Shown here in pieces: positions 1 to 9,200 of a stretch of 48,084 nucleotides of DNA. The notes beneath the pieces are model-generated. The model ran no database searches. It was not told the origin of the DNA and saw nothing but the letters and a program-made list of their open reading frames with translations. The position numbers were made by a program, and so were the translations under genes. The stretch's first letter is position 1; the number at the start of each line of letters is the position of its first letter. Location of the stretch: positions 1-48,084 of the forward strand of contig JAHFUQ010000017.1 in the NCBI GenBank assembly GCA_023265045.1, given 5' to 3'. This DNA is from Acidimicrobiia bacterium (GTDB lineage Bacteria; Actinomycetota; Acidimicrobiia; Acidimicrobiales; AC-14).

Positions 1-570
1 GATCTGGCTGCGCACCGTCGCCACCGACACGTACGACGCCTCGGCGATGGCCTCCGCCGGTTCGCCGGCCACCAGGCGGGCCAGCACCGCCTGCTCGCGC
101 CCGGACAGCGCCGCGAACGGCGCAGCGCGCCGGCGCGCCTCGGCCCGCTCGGACCGCAGGGCGGCCAGCAGCTCGGTGCGCTCGTTGGCGGTGAGCAGCG
201 GCTCGCCCGCGGCGAGCCGGTCGATCGTGGTGAGCAGCTCCTCGAACGGCACGGTCTTGGTCAGCACGCCGATGGCGCCTGCCTCCACGCAGGCGGCCAG
301 CTTGGCCGGGTCGGTCACCCCGGTGAGCATGACCACCTCGGCGCCGGCCGCGGCCAGCGGCGCCACCAGGTCGCACCCCGACCCGAGCGCGCCCAGGTCG
401 AGGTCGAGCAGGACAGTTACCGGCGCCAGCCGCGCCGCCGCCGCGACCACCGCTTCGGGCGTCGGCCCGCTCACGCTCTCGGTCTCGATCCCCCGGCTCC
501 GCAGGGCCAGCGTGAGCGTGCCCGCCAGCAGGTCGTGGTCCTCTACGAGCAGGACGCGCACGGAAGGCAC
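1..570 (-). CDS. LuxR/NarL-type response regulator (partial, 3' end outside window)
   Basis: Reading the minus strand from GTG 570 (alternative GTG 561) gives an N-terminal receiver domain beginning VRVLLVEDHDLL, with the acidic pair ED near residues 10-11 and a phospho-acceptor Asp in VLLDLDLG about 45 residues later. The conserved Thr lies in VVMLTG and the conserved Lys in GVLTKTVP. After a linker, a LuxR-type helix-turn-helix begins (LSGREQAVLARLVAG, then ASYVSVATVRSQI) and is cut by the left edge. This is the standard plan of a DNA-binding response regulator. It starts inside the last codons of the upstream sensor kinase (overlap of about 28 bases, GAGGGTGG ribosome site at 583-590), so the two are translationally coupled and presumably form one signalling pair. 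The signal and targets are unknown. The frame was read directly from the sequence because the gene is open at the window edge. Confidence 0.9.
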   Translation of the reverse strand, partial: MPSVRVLLVEDHDLLAGTLTLALRSRGIETESVSGPTPEAVVAAAARLAPVTVLLDLDLGALGSGCDLVAPLAAAGAEVVMLTGVTDPAKLAACVEAGAIGVLTKTVPFEELLTTIDRLAAGEPLLTANERTELLAALRSERAEARRRAAPFAALSGREQAVLARLVAGEPAEAIAEASYVSVATVRSQI

Positions 571-1874
571 AAGGAGAACGCGCCACCCTCGGGGTGGCTC
601 TCGACCCAGACGTCGCCGCCCTGGTCACGCATGAGGCGGGTGGCGACGAGGAAGCCCATGTCGGCGCTGCCCACGGACCGCCGCTCCTCGCGGCCCACGG
701 GCGCGCCGCGGTCCCGCACCTGGAGCACCATCCAGTCGCCCTCCCGCCGCCCGGCGACCGTGACGGGCTGGCCGGGCGCCCGGCGCTGGGCGTTGTCCAG
801 CAGGATGCGCAGGACCTCGGCCGAGTGCAGGGCGGACCCGCTCGCCACCAACCCGGTGGGCACATCGACAGTGATCGAGATGCCCCGCTCGGCGGCCACC
901 TGCGCCGCCAGCTGCGCCAGGTCGACCGTCGCCACCCCGCCCCCGGCGTCGTCGCCCAACAGGCGCTGCAACCGCTCGACGCCCGAGCTGAGGACTTTGG
1001 TGAGCGCCGACCGGTCCTCGGGGCTGAGCCGGTCGACGTGGCTTTCGAGGACCAGGGCGGCGCCCTCGACGGCGACGACCGCGTTGCGCACGTCGTGGCG
1101 CCGCGTCGAGCGCGACGCCGCCTGCAGCCGCTCCCCGACCGCCGCCGTCTCCAAGGTCAGCTCAGAGCGGAACAGGCGCGACCGCTGGTCAGAGTAGGCG
1201 CGCCCCAGCTCGAGGGCGCAGCAGGCGGCGGCGGCGGTGAAGCCCACGGCGTAGCCGACCTCGGTGGCGAAGCCGGCGCCGAAGAGGCCCCACACCAGGG
1301 TGAACCCCAGGACGGCCGCCCAGCCGAGCGCCTCGCGCCAGCTCCTGAGGACGGCGGCGGCGACGCCCACGCCGATCGCCACAGGCCGGCTCGTGAAGCC
1401 GGGCAGGGCGAGCAGGACGGTCGCCGCACCGGCGGCGGCGGCGAGGCGAAGGGGCCGCACGCGAGTGTCCACCGCGGGCGCGAAAGCCCCCACGGCCAGC
1501 AGAACCAGGCCGACGCACAGCCCGGCGAAGGCCAGCGAGGAGTCCTCGACCGGGGGCCGGTCGAGGATCAGCGGTCCGACCACCCGCGGCGCGCCGACGC
1601 CCGCCAGCCCCGCGACCAACGCGCCCGTGCCGGTCCACAGCGAGGTCACCTCGCCCACGAGCCGCCAGCGGGCCCGGCTCATGGCGAACAGGGCGACGGC
1701 GGCCAAGGCGGTGACGGTGTCGACGGCCACCTCCAGCTCCGCGGCATGGAGGCGTCGGGGCGCGCTCGGCGCAGCGCCCGCGATCACCACCGCGAGGCAG
1801 CTCAGCAACACGGCGCGGGTCCCTACCGCCACGCGCGGCGTATGGCGTCGGTCCTCGCCGACGAAGGTCGTCAC
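543..1874 (-). CDS. Membrane sensor histidine kinase
   Basis: The 443-residue product has an N-terminal half rich in hydrophobic segments (several predicted membrane helices up to about residue 225), then a dimerisation region with a probable phospho-acceptor His in TRRHDVRNAVVAVEG (about residue 260). A C-terminal HATPase domain follows, with an N-box-like RILLDNAQRRAPG, a DRG motif and a final glycine-rich stretch. It probably phosphorylates the overlapping LuxR-type regulator. The His box is HDxRN, as in NarL-partner kinases of Actinobacteria. The start is GTG 1874: a GATACT -10-like hexamer lies exactly 6 bases upstream (1881-1886), which suggests a leaderless message. No periplasmic sensor domain is recognisable, so the input may be sensed in the membrane. 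Confidence 0.88.
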   Translation of the reverse strand: MTTFVGEDRRHTPRVAVGTRAVLLSCLAVVIAGAAPSAPRRLHAAELEVAVDTVTALAAVALFAMSRARWRLVGEVTSLWTGTGALVAGLAGVGAPRVVGPLILDRPPVEDSSLAFAGLCVGLVLLAVGAFAPAVDTRVRPLRLAAAAGAATVLLALPGFTSRPVAIGVGVAAAVLRSWREALGWAAVLGFTLVWGLFGAGFATEVGYAVGFTAAAACCALELGRAYSDQRSRLFRSELTLETAAVGERLQAASRSTRRHDVRNAVVAVEGAALVLESHVDRLSPEDRSALTKVLSSGVERLQRLLGDDAGGGVATVDLAQLAAQVAAERGISITVDVPTGLVASGSALHSAEVLRILLDNAQRRAPGQPVTVAGRREGDWMVLQVRDRGAPVGREERRSVGSADMGFLVATRLMRDQGGDVWVESHPEGGAFSLCLPCASCS

Positions 1875-1880
1875 CTGGGA

Positions 1881-1886
1881 AGTATC
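1881..1886 (-). promoter_or_regulatory. Probable -10 element of the kinase-regulator operon
   Basis: On the minus strand GATACT is followed by six bases and then the GTG start of the kinase at 1874. This is the spacing expected if transcription starts on the first base of the start codon. No Shine-Dalgarno sequence is present. Inferred from spacing only. Confidence 0.5.
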
Positions 1887-1901
1887 GGCCTCGGCGACCG
1901 G

Positions 1902-2084
1902 CTACTGAACGCCCTGCCCACAACGCGGGCATCGTTCGTACGTCCGCGAGACCGGCCTTCCACACCCGGCGCAGCGCGCCACCGCCACTTGGCCCCGGCG
2001 GATGCGGGCGACCGCCGACCACAGCGCGCCGCCCAGGGCCACGACCATGAGCACTTCGAGCGCGTCGCGGGCCAGCGGGGGCAC
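1902..2084 (-). CDS. Small membrane protein with C-terminal zinc ribbon
   Basis: A short product of 60 residues from GTG 2084 (68 from ATG 2108). It has one hydrophobic helix ([19 protein letters not shown]), a basic stretch, then a rubredoxin-like knuckle pair CAGC...CPRC (Cys-x2-Cys, 11 residues, Cys-x2-Cys) ending about five residues from the C terminus. This is the layout of small membrane-anchored zinc ribbons found widely in Actinobacteria; the function is unknown. I prefer GTG 2084 because a TATTCT -10 hexamer (2091-2096) sits exactly 6 bases upstream, and the ATG at 2108 would overlap the start codon of the divergent gene. It lies 27 bases upstream of the kinase gene on the same strand. 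The paired CxxC motifs argue that it is a real gene rather than a shadow. Confidence 0.6.
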   Translation of the reverse strand: MPPLARDALEVLMVVALGGALWSAVARIRRGQVAVARCAGCGRPVSRTYERCPRCGQGVQ

Positions 2085-2090
2085 GGGGCG

Positions 2091-2100
2091 AGAATACGGT
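2091..2100. promoter_or_regulatory. Bidirectional, shared -10 element
   Basis: On the plus strand TACGGT (2095-2100) is followed by six bases and ATG 2107. On the minus strand TATTCT (2096-2091) is followed by six bases and GTG 2084. Both hexamers fit TANNNT and share the self-complementary TA at 2095-2096. Each start codon would be the first transcribed base, so two divergent leaderless transcripts could come from one melted site. Confidence 0.55.
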
Positions 2101-2106
2101 GGGTCC

Positions 2107-4044
2107 ATGAACCGGCTCGCCCAAGAGACCAGCCCCTATCTCCAGCAGCACAAGGACAACCCGGTGGACTGGTACCCCTGGGGCGAGGAGGCGTTCGCCC
2201 GGGCCAAGGCGGAGGACAAGCCCATCCTGCTGTCGATCGGGTACGCCGCCTGCCACTGGTGCCATGTGATGGCCCACGAGTCCTTCGAGGACCAGGAGGT
2301 GGCCACCCTGATGAACAGGCTGTTCGTCAACGTGAAGGTCGACCGCGAGGAACGGCCCGACGTCGACGCCGTGTACATGGAGGCGGTGCAGGCCATGTCC
2401 GGCCACGGCGGCTGGCCCATGACCGTCTTCCTCACCCCCGACGGCCGGCCCTTCTACGGCGGGACGTACTACCCCAAGCAGCCCCGTCCGGGCATGCCCG
2501 GGTTCATGCAGCTGTGCGCGGGCATCGCCGAGGCGTGGGGCGAGCGGCGCGACGACGTGCTGGCTCAGGCCGGGCGGCTCACGGGGTCGCTCCAGGGGTC
2601 GCTGGAGTTCACGGTCACCGACGGGGACCTCCCCGGCCGCGACTCGGTCACCGCCGCCGCCGCCCTGCTGGCAGAACGGGTCGACCCGGTGTGGGGCGGG
2701 TTCGGCCAGGCCCCCAAGTTCCCCCAACCCGACCTGCTCGAGCTGCTGCTCCGGCGGGACTATGGGCCGGCGTTGAAATTGACGCTGGACGCCATGGCCG
2801 CGGGCGGGATCTACGACCACCTGGGCGGCGGGTTCCACCGCTACTCGGTCGACCGCGAGTGGCTCGTCCCCCACTTCGAGAAGATGCTCTACGACCAGGC
2901 CCTGCTGGCCCGGGCCTACCTCCACGCCTGGCAGGCCACCGGCTCGGAGGCCTACCTCCAGGTGGCGTCGGAGACCATCGACTACGTCCGGCGCGACCTG
3001 CGGGACGCGGGGGGCGGCTTCTACTCGTCCGAGGACGCCGACTCCGAAGGCGTCGAGGGCAAGTTCTACGTGTGGTCCAAGGCCGAGGTGGACGCCGTCT
3101 CGCCCGCCGCCGCCCAGTGGTGGGGCGTCACCGCCGGGGGCAACTTCGAGGGGGCCAACATCCTGCGCCGCCCGCTGGGGCTGGAGCTGGTGCGGCCCGC
3201 CGAGGTGGAGGAAGGCCGCCAGGCGCTCTTCGCCCTCCGGGAGAAGCGGGTGCGGCCCGGTCTCGACGACAAGGTGCTGACCGAGTGGAACGGGCTGTTC
3301 CTGGCCACCCTGGCCGAGGCCGCGGCGGCGACGGGACGGGCCGACTGGCGGGCCGACGCCATCGCCAACGCCCAGTTCCTCCTGTCGTCGTTGCGCCGCG
3401 AGGACGGCCGGTGGCTGCGGTCGTGGCAAGGCGGGCGGGCCCAGCACCTGGCCTATGCGGCCGACTACGCCGCCCTCGTGGGCGCGTTCACCCGATTGGC
3501 CGAGGCCACCGGCCAGGCGCGGTGGATCAGCGAGGCCCGCCGGGCCGCCGACGCCCTGCTGGAGCTGTTCTGGGACGAAAACGACGGCGGCCTCTTCACG
3601 GGCGGGAGCGACGGCGAGCGCCTCATCACCCGGGCCAAGGACGTGCTCGACAACGTGATCCCGTCGGCCAACGGGGCCGCCGCGGTGGCGCTGGTGCGGC
3701 TGTCGGCCCTCACGGGGGAGGACACCTACCGGGAGCGCGCCGCGGCCATTGTCCGGTTGGTGGCCGACCCGTTGTCCCGCCACCCCACCGCCTTCGCCCA
3801 CCTGCTCGCCGCGGTCGACCTCCTCGACGCGCCCGTCACCGAGATCGCGGTGGTGGGCGACCGTCCCGACCTGGTACACGCCGTTCAGCGCCGCTACCTC
3901 CCCAACGCGGTGCTGGCGTGGGGCGAGCCCTACCCGTCGCCGCTGTTCGAGGGCCGCGAGCCCGGCTTCGCCTACGTCTGCCAGCACTACACGTGCAAGC
4001 TCCCCACCGACGACGTCGACGAGCTGGTCACCCAGCTCACCTGA
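2107..4044 (+). CDS. YyaL/SSP411-type thioredoxin-fold protein (DUF255)
   Basis: The 645-residue protein opens with the family signature [23 protein letters not shown] thioredoxin-like domain follows with the active-site-like Cys-His-Trp-Cys at residues 49-52, then [12 protein letters not shown] and [13 protein letters not shown]. The long C-terminal part resembles an (alpha/alpha)6-barrel ([19 protein letters not shown]). The family is widespread and called spermatogenesis-associated protein 20 in animals; its biochemical role is not settled, and a redox or sugar-isomerase-like activity is only inferred from the folds. The ATG at 2107 is chosen over the longer upstream frame because it matches the family N terminus and lies six bases after a TACGGT -10 element. 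A strong hairpin follows the gene, which is convergent with the nitroreductase. Confidence 0.92.
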   Translation: MNRLAQETSPYLQQHKDNPVDWYPWGEEAFARAKAEDKPILLSIGYAACHWCHVMAHESFEDQEVATLMNRLFVNVKVDREERPDVDAVYMEAVQAMSGHGGWPMTVFLTPDGRPFYGGTYYPKQPRPGMPGFMQLCAGIAEAWGERRDDVLAQAGRLTGSLQGSLEFTVTDGDLPGRDSVTAAAALLAERVDPVWGGFGQAPKFPQPDLLELLLRRDYGPALKLTLDAMAAGGIYDHLGGGFHRYSVDREWLVPHFEKMLYDQALLARAYLHAWQATGSEAYLQVASETIDYVRRDLRDAGGGFYSSEDADSEGVEGKFYVWSKAEVDAVSPAAAQWWGVTAGGNFEGANILRRPLGLELVRPAEVEEGRQALFALREKRVRPGLDDKVLTEWNGLFLATLAEAAAATGRADWRADAIANAQFLLSSLRREDGRWLRSWQGGRAQHLAYAADYAALVGAFTRLAEATGQARWISEARRAADALLELFWDENDGGLFTGGSDGERLITRAKDVLDNVIPSANGAAAVALVRLSALTGEDTYRERAAAIVRLVADPLSRHPTAFAHLLAAVDLLDAPVTEIAVVGDRPDLVHAVQRRYLPNAVLAWGEPYPSPLFEGREPGFAYVCQHYTCKLPTDDVDELVTQLT

Positions 4045-4053
4045 GGCGCGTTT

Positions 4054-4090
4054 CAGGCAAAACCCACCGGAAAGCGGTGGGTTTTGCCTG
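4054..4090. terminator. Bidirectional hairpin terminator
   Basis: A perfect 16-base-pair inverted repeat (arms 4054-4069 and 4075-4090, five-base loop) lies between two convergent genes, ten bases after one stop codon and two bases before the other. The stem carries an A4/T4 block, so either strand ends in U-rich sequence within the stem. Confidence 0.8.
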
Positions 4091-4092
4091 CA

Positions 4093-4668
4093 TCACCAGT
4101 GGCCGCGGTGAATGACCTCAGCCGCGGGGCGGTGGCCGCGGCGCAGCGAGGGTGAGGGTTCGTCGGGCGCCGGGTAGCCGACGGCGATGGCCCCGAGCGG
4201 CAGGTACCGGATGGGAACGCCGAACGCCGCCCGCACCGCCTCGGGCCTGAACACGCCGAAGAACAGCGCGCCCAGGCCGGCGTCCACCGCCGTCAACAAC
4301 ACGAGCAGCGCCGCGAACGAGGTGTCGACGAGCCACCACGGCACGCGGAACGCGGAGGACCGCTTGTCGGGCTCCGCGTAGCGCTCGCGGTAGGCCCGTT
4401 CGTCGGCGAAGGCGACGATGACAAGCGGCGCCCGCAGCAGCCCGGGCCAGCGAAATCCGTCCCGCTCGGCCGGCGGTAACGAGACGTCCCAAAAACGGCC
4501 GGTTTGCTCAGCGCCCTCGAGCACGAGCAGCTCGAAACCCTGGGTGAACCCGGCCGACGGGCCCCGGCGGGCGTTGGCCAGCAGGCGCTCGACGATTTCG
4601 GGAGGCAGCGGCCGGCCCTCGAAGTTGCGGACCATTCTCCGCTGGCGGATCACCGATTCAAAGTCCAC
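4093..4668 (-). CDS. Nitroreductase-family FMN oxidoreductase
   Basis: The 191-residue protein begins DFESVIRQRRMVRNFEGRPLP, the typical FMN phosphate-binding opening of nitroreductases (R-R/S-x-R), followed by an RRGPSAG segment. The centre has DTSFAALLVLLTAVDAGLG, the usual dimer helix with a flavin contact, and the end has LPLGAIAVGYP, the family's closing strand. It should reduce a small electrophilic substrate or cofactor with NAD(P)H or a related donor; substrate unknown. The start is GTG 4668, with a second in-frame GTG at 4680. A TATGGT hexamer at 4678-4683 would place the transcription start two or three bases before GTG 4668. It ends beside the shared terminator. Confidence 0.88.
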   Translation of the reverse strand: MDFESVIRQRRMVRNFEGRPLPPEIVERLLANARRGPSAGFTQGFELLVLEGAEQTGRFWDVSLPPAERDGFRWPGLLRAPLVIVAFADERAYRERYAEPDKRSSAFRVPWWLVDTSFAALLVLLTAVDAGLGALFFGVFRPEAVRAAFGVPIRYLPLGAIAVGYPAPDEPSPSLRRGHRPAAEVIHRGHW

Positions 4669-4677
4669 AAGGTATCC

Positions 4678-4683
4678 ACCATA
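4678..4683 (-). promoter_or_regulatory. Probable -10 element of the nitroreductase gene
   Basis: TATGGT on the minus strand, nine bases before the GTG at 4668, predicts a leader of about two or three bases. No ribosome site is visible. It lies in the short divergent gap 4669-4714. Confidence 0.4.
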
Positions 4684-4714
4684 TGCAGAGTCGGTTCAGG
4701 CACCATGTTCCCTG

Positions 4715-5395
4715 ATGCGAACCGCGGCATTGGCGCACGCACCCGGCGGGACCCCCTACCGGGTCGTCGTTCCCGGGGCGCAGTTGCGGCTCCTGGTGCT
4801 GGCCGCCGAGGGCCAAGGGTGCGTCGGAGTCGACATGGACACGGGCGCCTTCGTGCGCGCCAGCCACCCGGCGGGGAGCGAGCCGCCGGCCGTTTTCGAG
4901 ATCGTCGAGGGCGAGATCGCCGGCGCCATCGAGCCTCCCGATGCGGCGCGGCCCGAAGCGCTCGAGCTCACCGAGCCGCCGAAGCCCGTGGGCCGCCTCG
5001 CGCTGCGCCGCGCCGACCGGTTGCTGGCGCCGCTGCACCACCCGCCGCGCCTGCCCCTGCTCGGGCTGGCCGCCGACGCGGTGCCGTACTGGACGATCGC
5101 CGGCGACCGGCCGTCGCTGGCGCTGGTCGACCTGCGCAGCGAGCCGCGCCTGCGCTGGACCGAGCAGGGCGTCGACTGCCATTTCGTCTGGCAGGGCGTC
5201 GAGCACGAGCTGCCTTTCGCCGATCACCGCTTGGTGGCCGCCATCGAAGCCCAGTTCGAGATCCGTCCCACCCGCGGCGACCTCCAGCGCCTGCTCGGCT
5301 TCCGCCCCCGCCGGCTGCTGGTCATGCTCACGGCGCCGGTCGACGGCTACTGCCACAAGACCGTCGCCGCCCTCCTGCCGGGCTCGCGGAGTTAG
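4715..5395 (+). CDS. Unknown 226-residue protein
   Basis: I do not recognise this family. The frame beginning at ATG 4715 (MRTAALAHAPGG) has good codon bias and no membrane segment. It reads as a mixed alpha/beta soluble protein: a strand-rich first part (YRVVVPGAQLRLLVLAAEG), a middle with YWTIAGDRPSLALVDL, and a C-terminal helix-rich part (DHRLVAAIEAQFEI, DLQRLLGFRPRRLLVML) ending in PVDGYCHKTVAALLP. It is divergent from the nitroreductase with only 46 bases between the start codons. The start could instead be any nearby in-frame codon; no ribosome site is convincing. Confidence 0.65.
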   Translation: MRTAALAHAPGGTPYRVVVPGAQLRLLVLAAEGQGCVGVDMDTGAFVRASHPAGSEPPAVFEIVEGEIAGAIEPPDAARPEALELTEPPKPVGRLALRRADRLLAPLHHPPRLPLLGLAADAVPYWTIAGDRPSLALVDLRSEPRLRWTEQGVDCHFVWQGVEHELPFADHRLVAAIEAQFEIRPTRGDLQRLLGFRPRRLLVMLTAPVDGYCHKTVAALLPGSRS

Positions 5396-5396
5396 C

Positions 5397-5411
5397 CCGG
5401 CGCTTCGCCGG
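5397..5411 (+). terminator. GC hairpin after the unknown gene
   Basis: CCGGCG, loop CTT, CGCCGG begins directly after the TAG stop at 5393-5395. The convergent gap 5396-5545 holds further short GC palindromes (for example GCCGCC-GCA-GGCGGC) and no open frame I would call. No T tract follows, so the terminator call is moderate. Confidence 0.45.
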
Positions 5412-5545
5412 CGGCCGGGAACGCCGCCGCAGGCGGCCCCTCCGGCGGCAGGCCTTCAAGGACAAAGCGGAGGGCGATCCGGCTCTTCCGGTCGCCCGGA
5501 GCACCGTCCAACTCGCCGAGGAACCTCCGGTCCGAAGGCGAGGGC

Positions 5546-6220
5546 CTACCGGGTGGCGAGGGGGGCGAGGTCTTCGGCCATGGCCCAGCCGAACACGATC
5601 AGGGTGTCGCCTTTGGCCCGGTCGACCGGCTCGAAGAAGGCGTCGTAGTCAGGGCCCGGGGAGCCGTTCTCGAAGTCGAGCACGCCGGGCACCTCGCCGT
5701 CGCCCGCCACCACGAAGGTGCGGTCGTTGACGCGGCCCTCGGCGCCGAACCGCTTGGCCAGCCGGCGGGCCCACGCACGTTCCTCGCCCGTGGGCTTGTG
5801 GCTCGGCCGGGGCACCACGTCCTCGAAGTCGGCGAAGGTGGCGTACCCGCTCGGCCCGGCCAGGCGGGTGGCGACGAGCACGTCCTCGTCGGGGAAGGCG
5901 AGCACGGCGCGGCGCAGCTGGTCGCCGACGAGCGCCTTCAGCACACCCTCGCGCTTGGCGAAGCGCTTGACCGACGCCATGCCGATGAGCACGCACGGGG
6001 TGCCGCCGATGCGCTCGAGGGTGCAGAAACCGAACCCCGCGAGCCTGGCCCCCTCGGACACCTGGGTCACCAGCACCCACGCATCGCGGGCCTTGGACAG
6101 CTCTCCGACGTCGTAGGCGACCGCGTCGCCGGCCGCGCCGGCAGCCGAGATGTCGGCCATGTCCGACAGCTCGGCATCGCTGAGCGCTGTGGTGTCCTTC
6201 GTCTCGACGTCGATGGCCAT
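5546..6220 (-). CDS. Unknown soluble protein downstream of dnaE
   Basis: The 224-residue product starts MAIDVETKDTTALSDAELSDMADI. ATG 6220 is chosen because GGAGAG lies about 12 bases upstream; the frame stays open to 6247. No signal peptide or membrane segment is visible. The middle alternates strands and helices (WVLVTQVSEGARLAGFGFC, TPCVLIGMASVKRF) in a way faintly like GNAT acetyltransferases, with RRAVLAFPDEDVLVATRLA and a later RAWARRLAKRFG helix. I would not assign that activity. It sits 31 bases after dnaE on the same strand and may be cotranscribed with it. Confidence 0.7.
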   Translation of the reverse strand: MAIDVETKDTTALSDAELSDMADISAAGAAGDAVAYDVGELSKARDAWVLVTQVSEGARLAGFGFCTLERIGGTPCVLIGMASVKRFAKREGVLKALVGDQLRRAVLAFPDEDVLVATRLAGPSGYATFADFEDVVPRPSHKPTGEERAWARRLAKRFGAEGRVNDRTFVVAGDGEVPGVLDFENGSPGPDYDAFFEPVDRAKGDTLIVFGWAMAEDLAPLATR

Positions 6221-6251
6221 GGTGGTTTCTGCTCTCCAAGCGTGCAACGCC

Positions 6252-9200
6252 TCAGACCACTAGTCCATTCGGTCCGAGCAAAACGCGCAACTCGGCGAAC
6301 AGTCCGTTCCGGGTGTCGACCCGGAAAGCCTCTGGCAAGCGCAACACCTTCGTGTCCAGGTGCAGGAACACTGGTGTGTCCCCGGGGTGCTCCTGAAGCA
6401 TCGATTTTAGGCGACCCACGACGGTCTCGGTGAGCGAGCCCGCGGTGAGCTTGATCCGCACGGGCGGCTCGTCGCTCTCGGACAGCTCCGGGCGCTTGAT
6501 CTCGAGGCACATGATCTTGGCCGGCTCCTCCTTGAGGTCCAGCCGCCCCTTGATGGTGACGACGGCGTCGTCGGTCAGCAGGGCGCCGTACTCGAGCATC
6601 GTGCGGGGGAACACCATCACCTCGATGGCGGCGTCGAGGTCCTCCAGCGTGAACACGGCCATGAGGTCGCCCCGCTTGGTGTACTTCCGCTGCAGGGCGG
6701 TGACGACGCCGCCGATCCACTTGGTCTCGCCGTCGCGGCACTCCCGCAACTCTGCGATCGACGCCTCGGTCATCCGCCGCAGGGCCGCCCCCACGCTCAG
6801 CAGCGGGTGGCTGCTCACGTACAGCCCGAGCATCTCCTTCTCGAACGCCAGCGTCTTCTTCGAATCCCACTCCTCGGTCCCGATCGGCAAACGCTCGTCG
6901 TGCACCGGGGCGCCGTCGGGGGCGACTGTGCCGTAAAGACCGTCGCCGAACAGGCTCATGATCCCCTGCTCCTGCTCGCGGCGGCGGGCGATGGTCGAGT
7001 CGACGATGCGCTCGAAGGACTCCATCAGGCCTCTGCGGCTGTGCCCCAGCGAGTCGAAGGCGCCGGCCTTGATCAGCGACTCGACTGACCGCTTGTTGAG
7101 CACCATGGGGTCGACCCGGTTGCAGAAATCGTAGAAGTCGGTGAACGGCCCGTTGGCCTCCCGCTCGGCGACCATGAGGCCGACCAGCCCCTCCCCCACG
7201 TTGCGCACCGCCGCCATGCCGAACACGATCTCCCCGTTAACGGACCGGAACTCGGCGGCCGAGCGGTTGACGTCGGGCACGGTGACGGAGATGCGCTGCG
7301 CCCGGCACTCGGCGAGGTAGACGGCGGTCTTGTCCTTGTCGTCCTTGACCGAGGTGAGCAGGGCGGCCAGGTACTCGACGGGATGGTTGGCCTTCAGCCA
7401 CGCCGTCTGGTAAGCGACCATCCCGTAGCAGTAGGCGTGCGCTTTGGGAAAGGCGTAGTCGGCGAACGGTTCGATGATGTCGAACCAGTCGTTTCCCAGG
7501 TCGGCGCCATAGCCGGTCGCGACGCAACCGGCCACGAACTTTTCCCGCTCTTTGGCCATGAGCGAGCGGACTTTCTTGGAACAAGCCTTGCGGAGGTTGT
7601 CGGCCTCCTGCAGCGAGTACCCGGCGAACCGCTGGGCGACCCGCATGACCTCTTCCTGATAGATGCAAAGCCCATGGGTCTTACTCAGAACCTGCTCGGC
7701 ATCCGGGTGCAGGTACGTCACCGGCTTCCGGCCGTTCTTGCGGTCGGCGAAGTCGTTGTGCATGTTGGCCGCCATGGGACCGGGCCTGTAAAGGGCGACC
7801 AGCGCGCCGATGTCCTCGAAGGACGTGGGCGCCAGCGAGCGCATGAGGGTCCGCATGGGGCCGCCTTCGAGCTGGAAAACGCCGATCGATTCGCCCGCCC
7901 GGAGCATCTCGAAGACCGTCTCGTCGTCCAGGGAAACACGGTCGATGTCCGGCCGAGAGCCCGTCGTGCCCTCGATCAGGTCGAGGGCCCGCTCGATCAC
8001 GGTGAGGTTGCGCAGGCCGAGGAAGTCCATCTTGAGCAGCCCGAGGTCGGCCACGCCGTGCATCTCGAACTGGGTGACGACGGGGGCATTGGCGGGATCG
8101 CCGCCGGGCTCGGGCTTGCGCTGGATGGGCAGGTACTCGGTGAGCGGCTCGCGCGTGATGACGACGGCGGCGGCGTGGATGCCGTCCTGGCGGCGCAGGC
8201 CTTCGAGGCCCTTGGCCACGTCGATGACCTTCTTGGCTTCGGGGTCGGTCTCGTACAGCGCCCGCAGCTCGGTGGCGACCTTGTAGCCGTCTTCGTAGCC
8301 GGGCGTGAGCTCGAGGCAGGCGCGCAGCGGGGTGTCGCGGCCCATCACCAGCGGCGGCATGAGCTTGGCGATGCGGTCGCCGACGGCGTAGGGGTACCCG
8401 AGGACCCGCGAGCCGTCGCGCACGGCCGCTCGGGCCTTGATGGTCGAGAACGTGACGATCTGGGCCACGTGGTCCGAGCCGTACTTCTCGGCCGCGTAGC
8501 GGATCATCTCGGCGCGGTAGCGCTCGTCGAAGTCCATGTCGATGTCGGGCATCTCCCGGCGACCGGCATTGAGGAAGCGTTCGAAGATCAGGCCGTATCG
8601 GATGGGGTCGAGTTCCACGATGCGCAGGCAATAGGCCACGCAGCACCCCGCTGAGGAGCCGCGCCCAGGACCCACCCGGATTCGACGCTCGCGCGCGTAG
8701 CGGATGAGGTCCCAGACCACGAGGAAGTAGCACGACAGGCCCATCTCGATGATGACGTCGAGCTCGCGGGTCAGCCGCTCGACGACCTCGCCCGGGACGG
8801 GGTCGCCGTAGCGCTCCTTGGCCCCCTCGAAGGTCAGGTGGCGGAGATAGGCGTTGTCGCCATCTGGGTCGTCGGTGAACCCGGGCGGCAGGGGGAAGCG
8901 GGGCAGCTCGGGCTTGCCGAACTCGATCTCGACCTGGGCCCGCTCGGCGATGAGCAGGGTGTTGTCGCATGCGTCGGGCCAGCCGGAGAACAGGTGGCGC
9001 ATCTCCGCCGCCGTCTTGACGTAGTGCTGGTCGCCTTCGAACTTGAACCGCTTGGGGTCGTCGATGGTGGCCCCGGTCTGCACGCACAGCAGGGCGTCGT
9101 GGGCGACGGAGTCCTCACGGTGCGTGTAGTGGCTGTCGTTGGTGGCCAGCAGGGGGGCGTTGAGGCGGCGGGCGATGTCGACCAGCTGGGGGTTGGTCTG

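Noticed and set aside
594..4115. Long open frame on the plus strand (over 1100 codons) and its minus-strand counterpart at 1189-3987
   Set aside because: They run opposite or out of frame to the kinase and YyaL genes, are full of Arg/Gly/Pro/Ala, and have no motif. They are GC-rich shadow frames.
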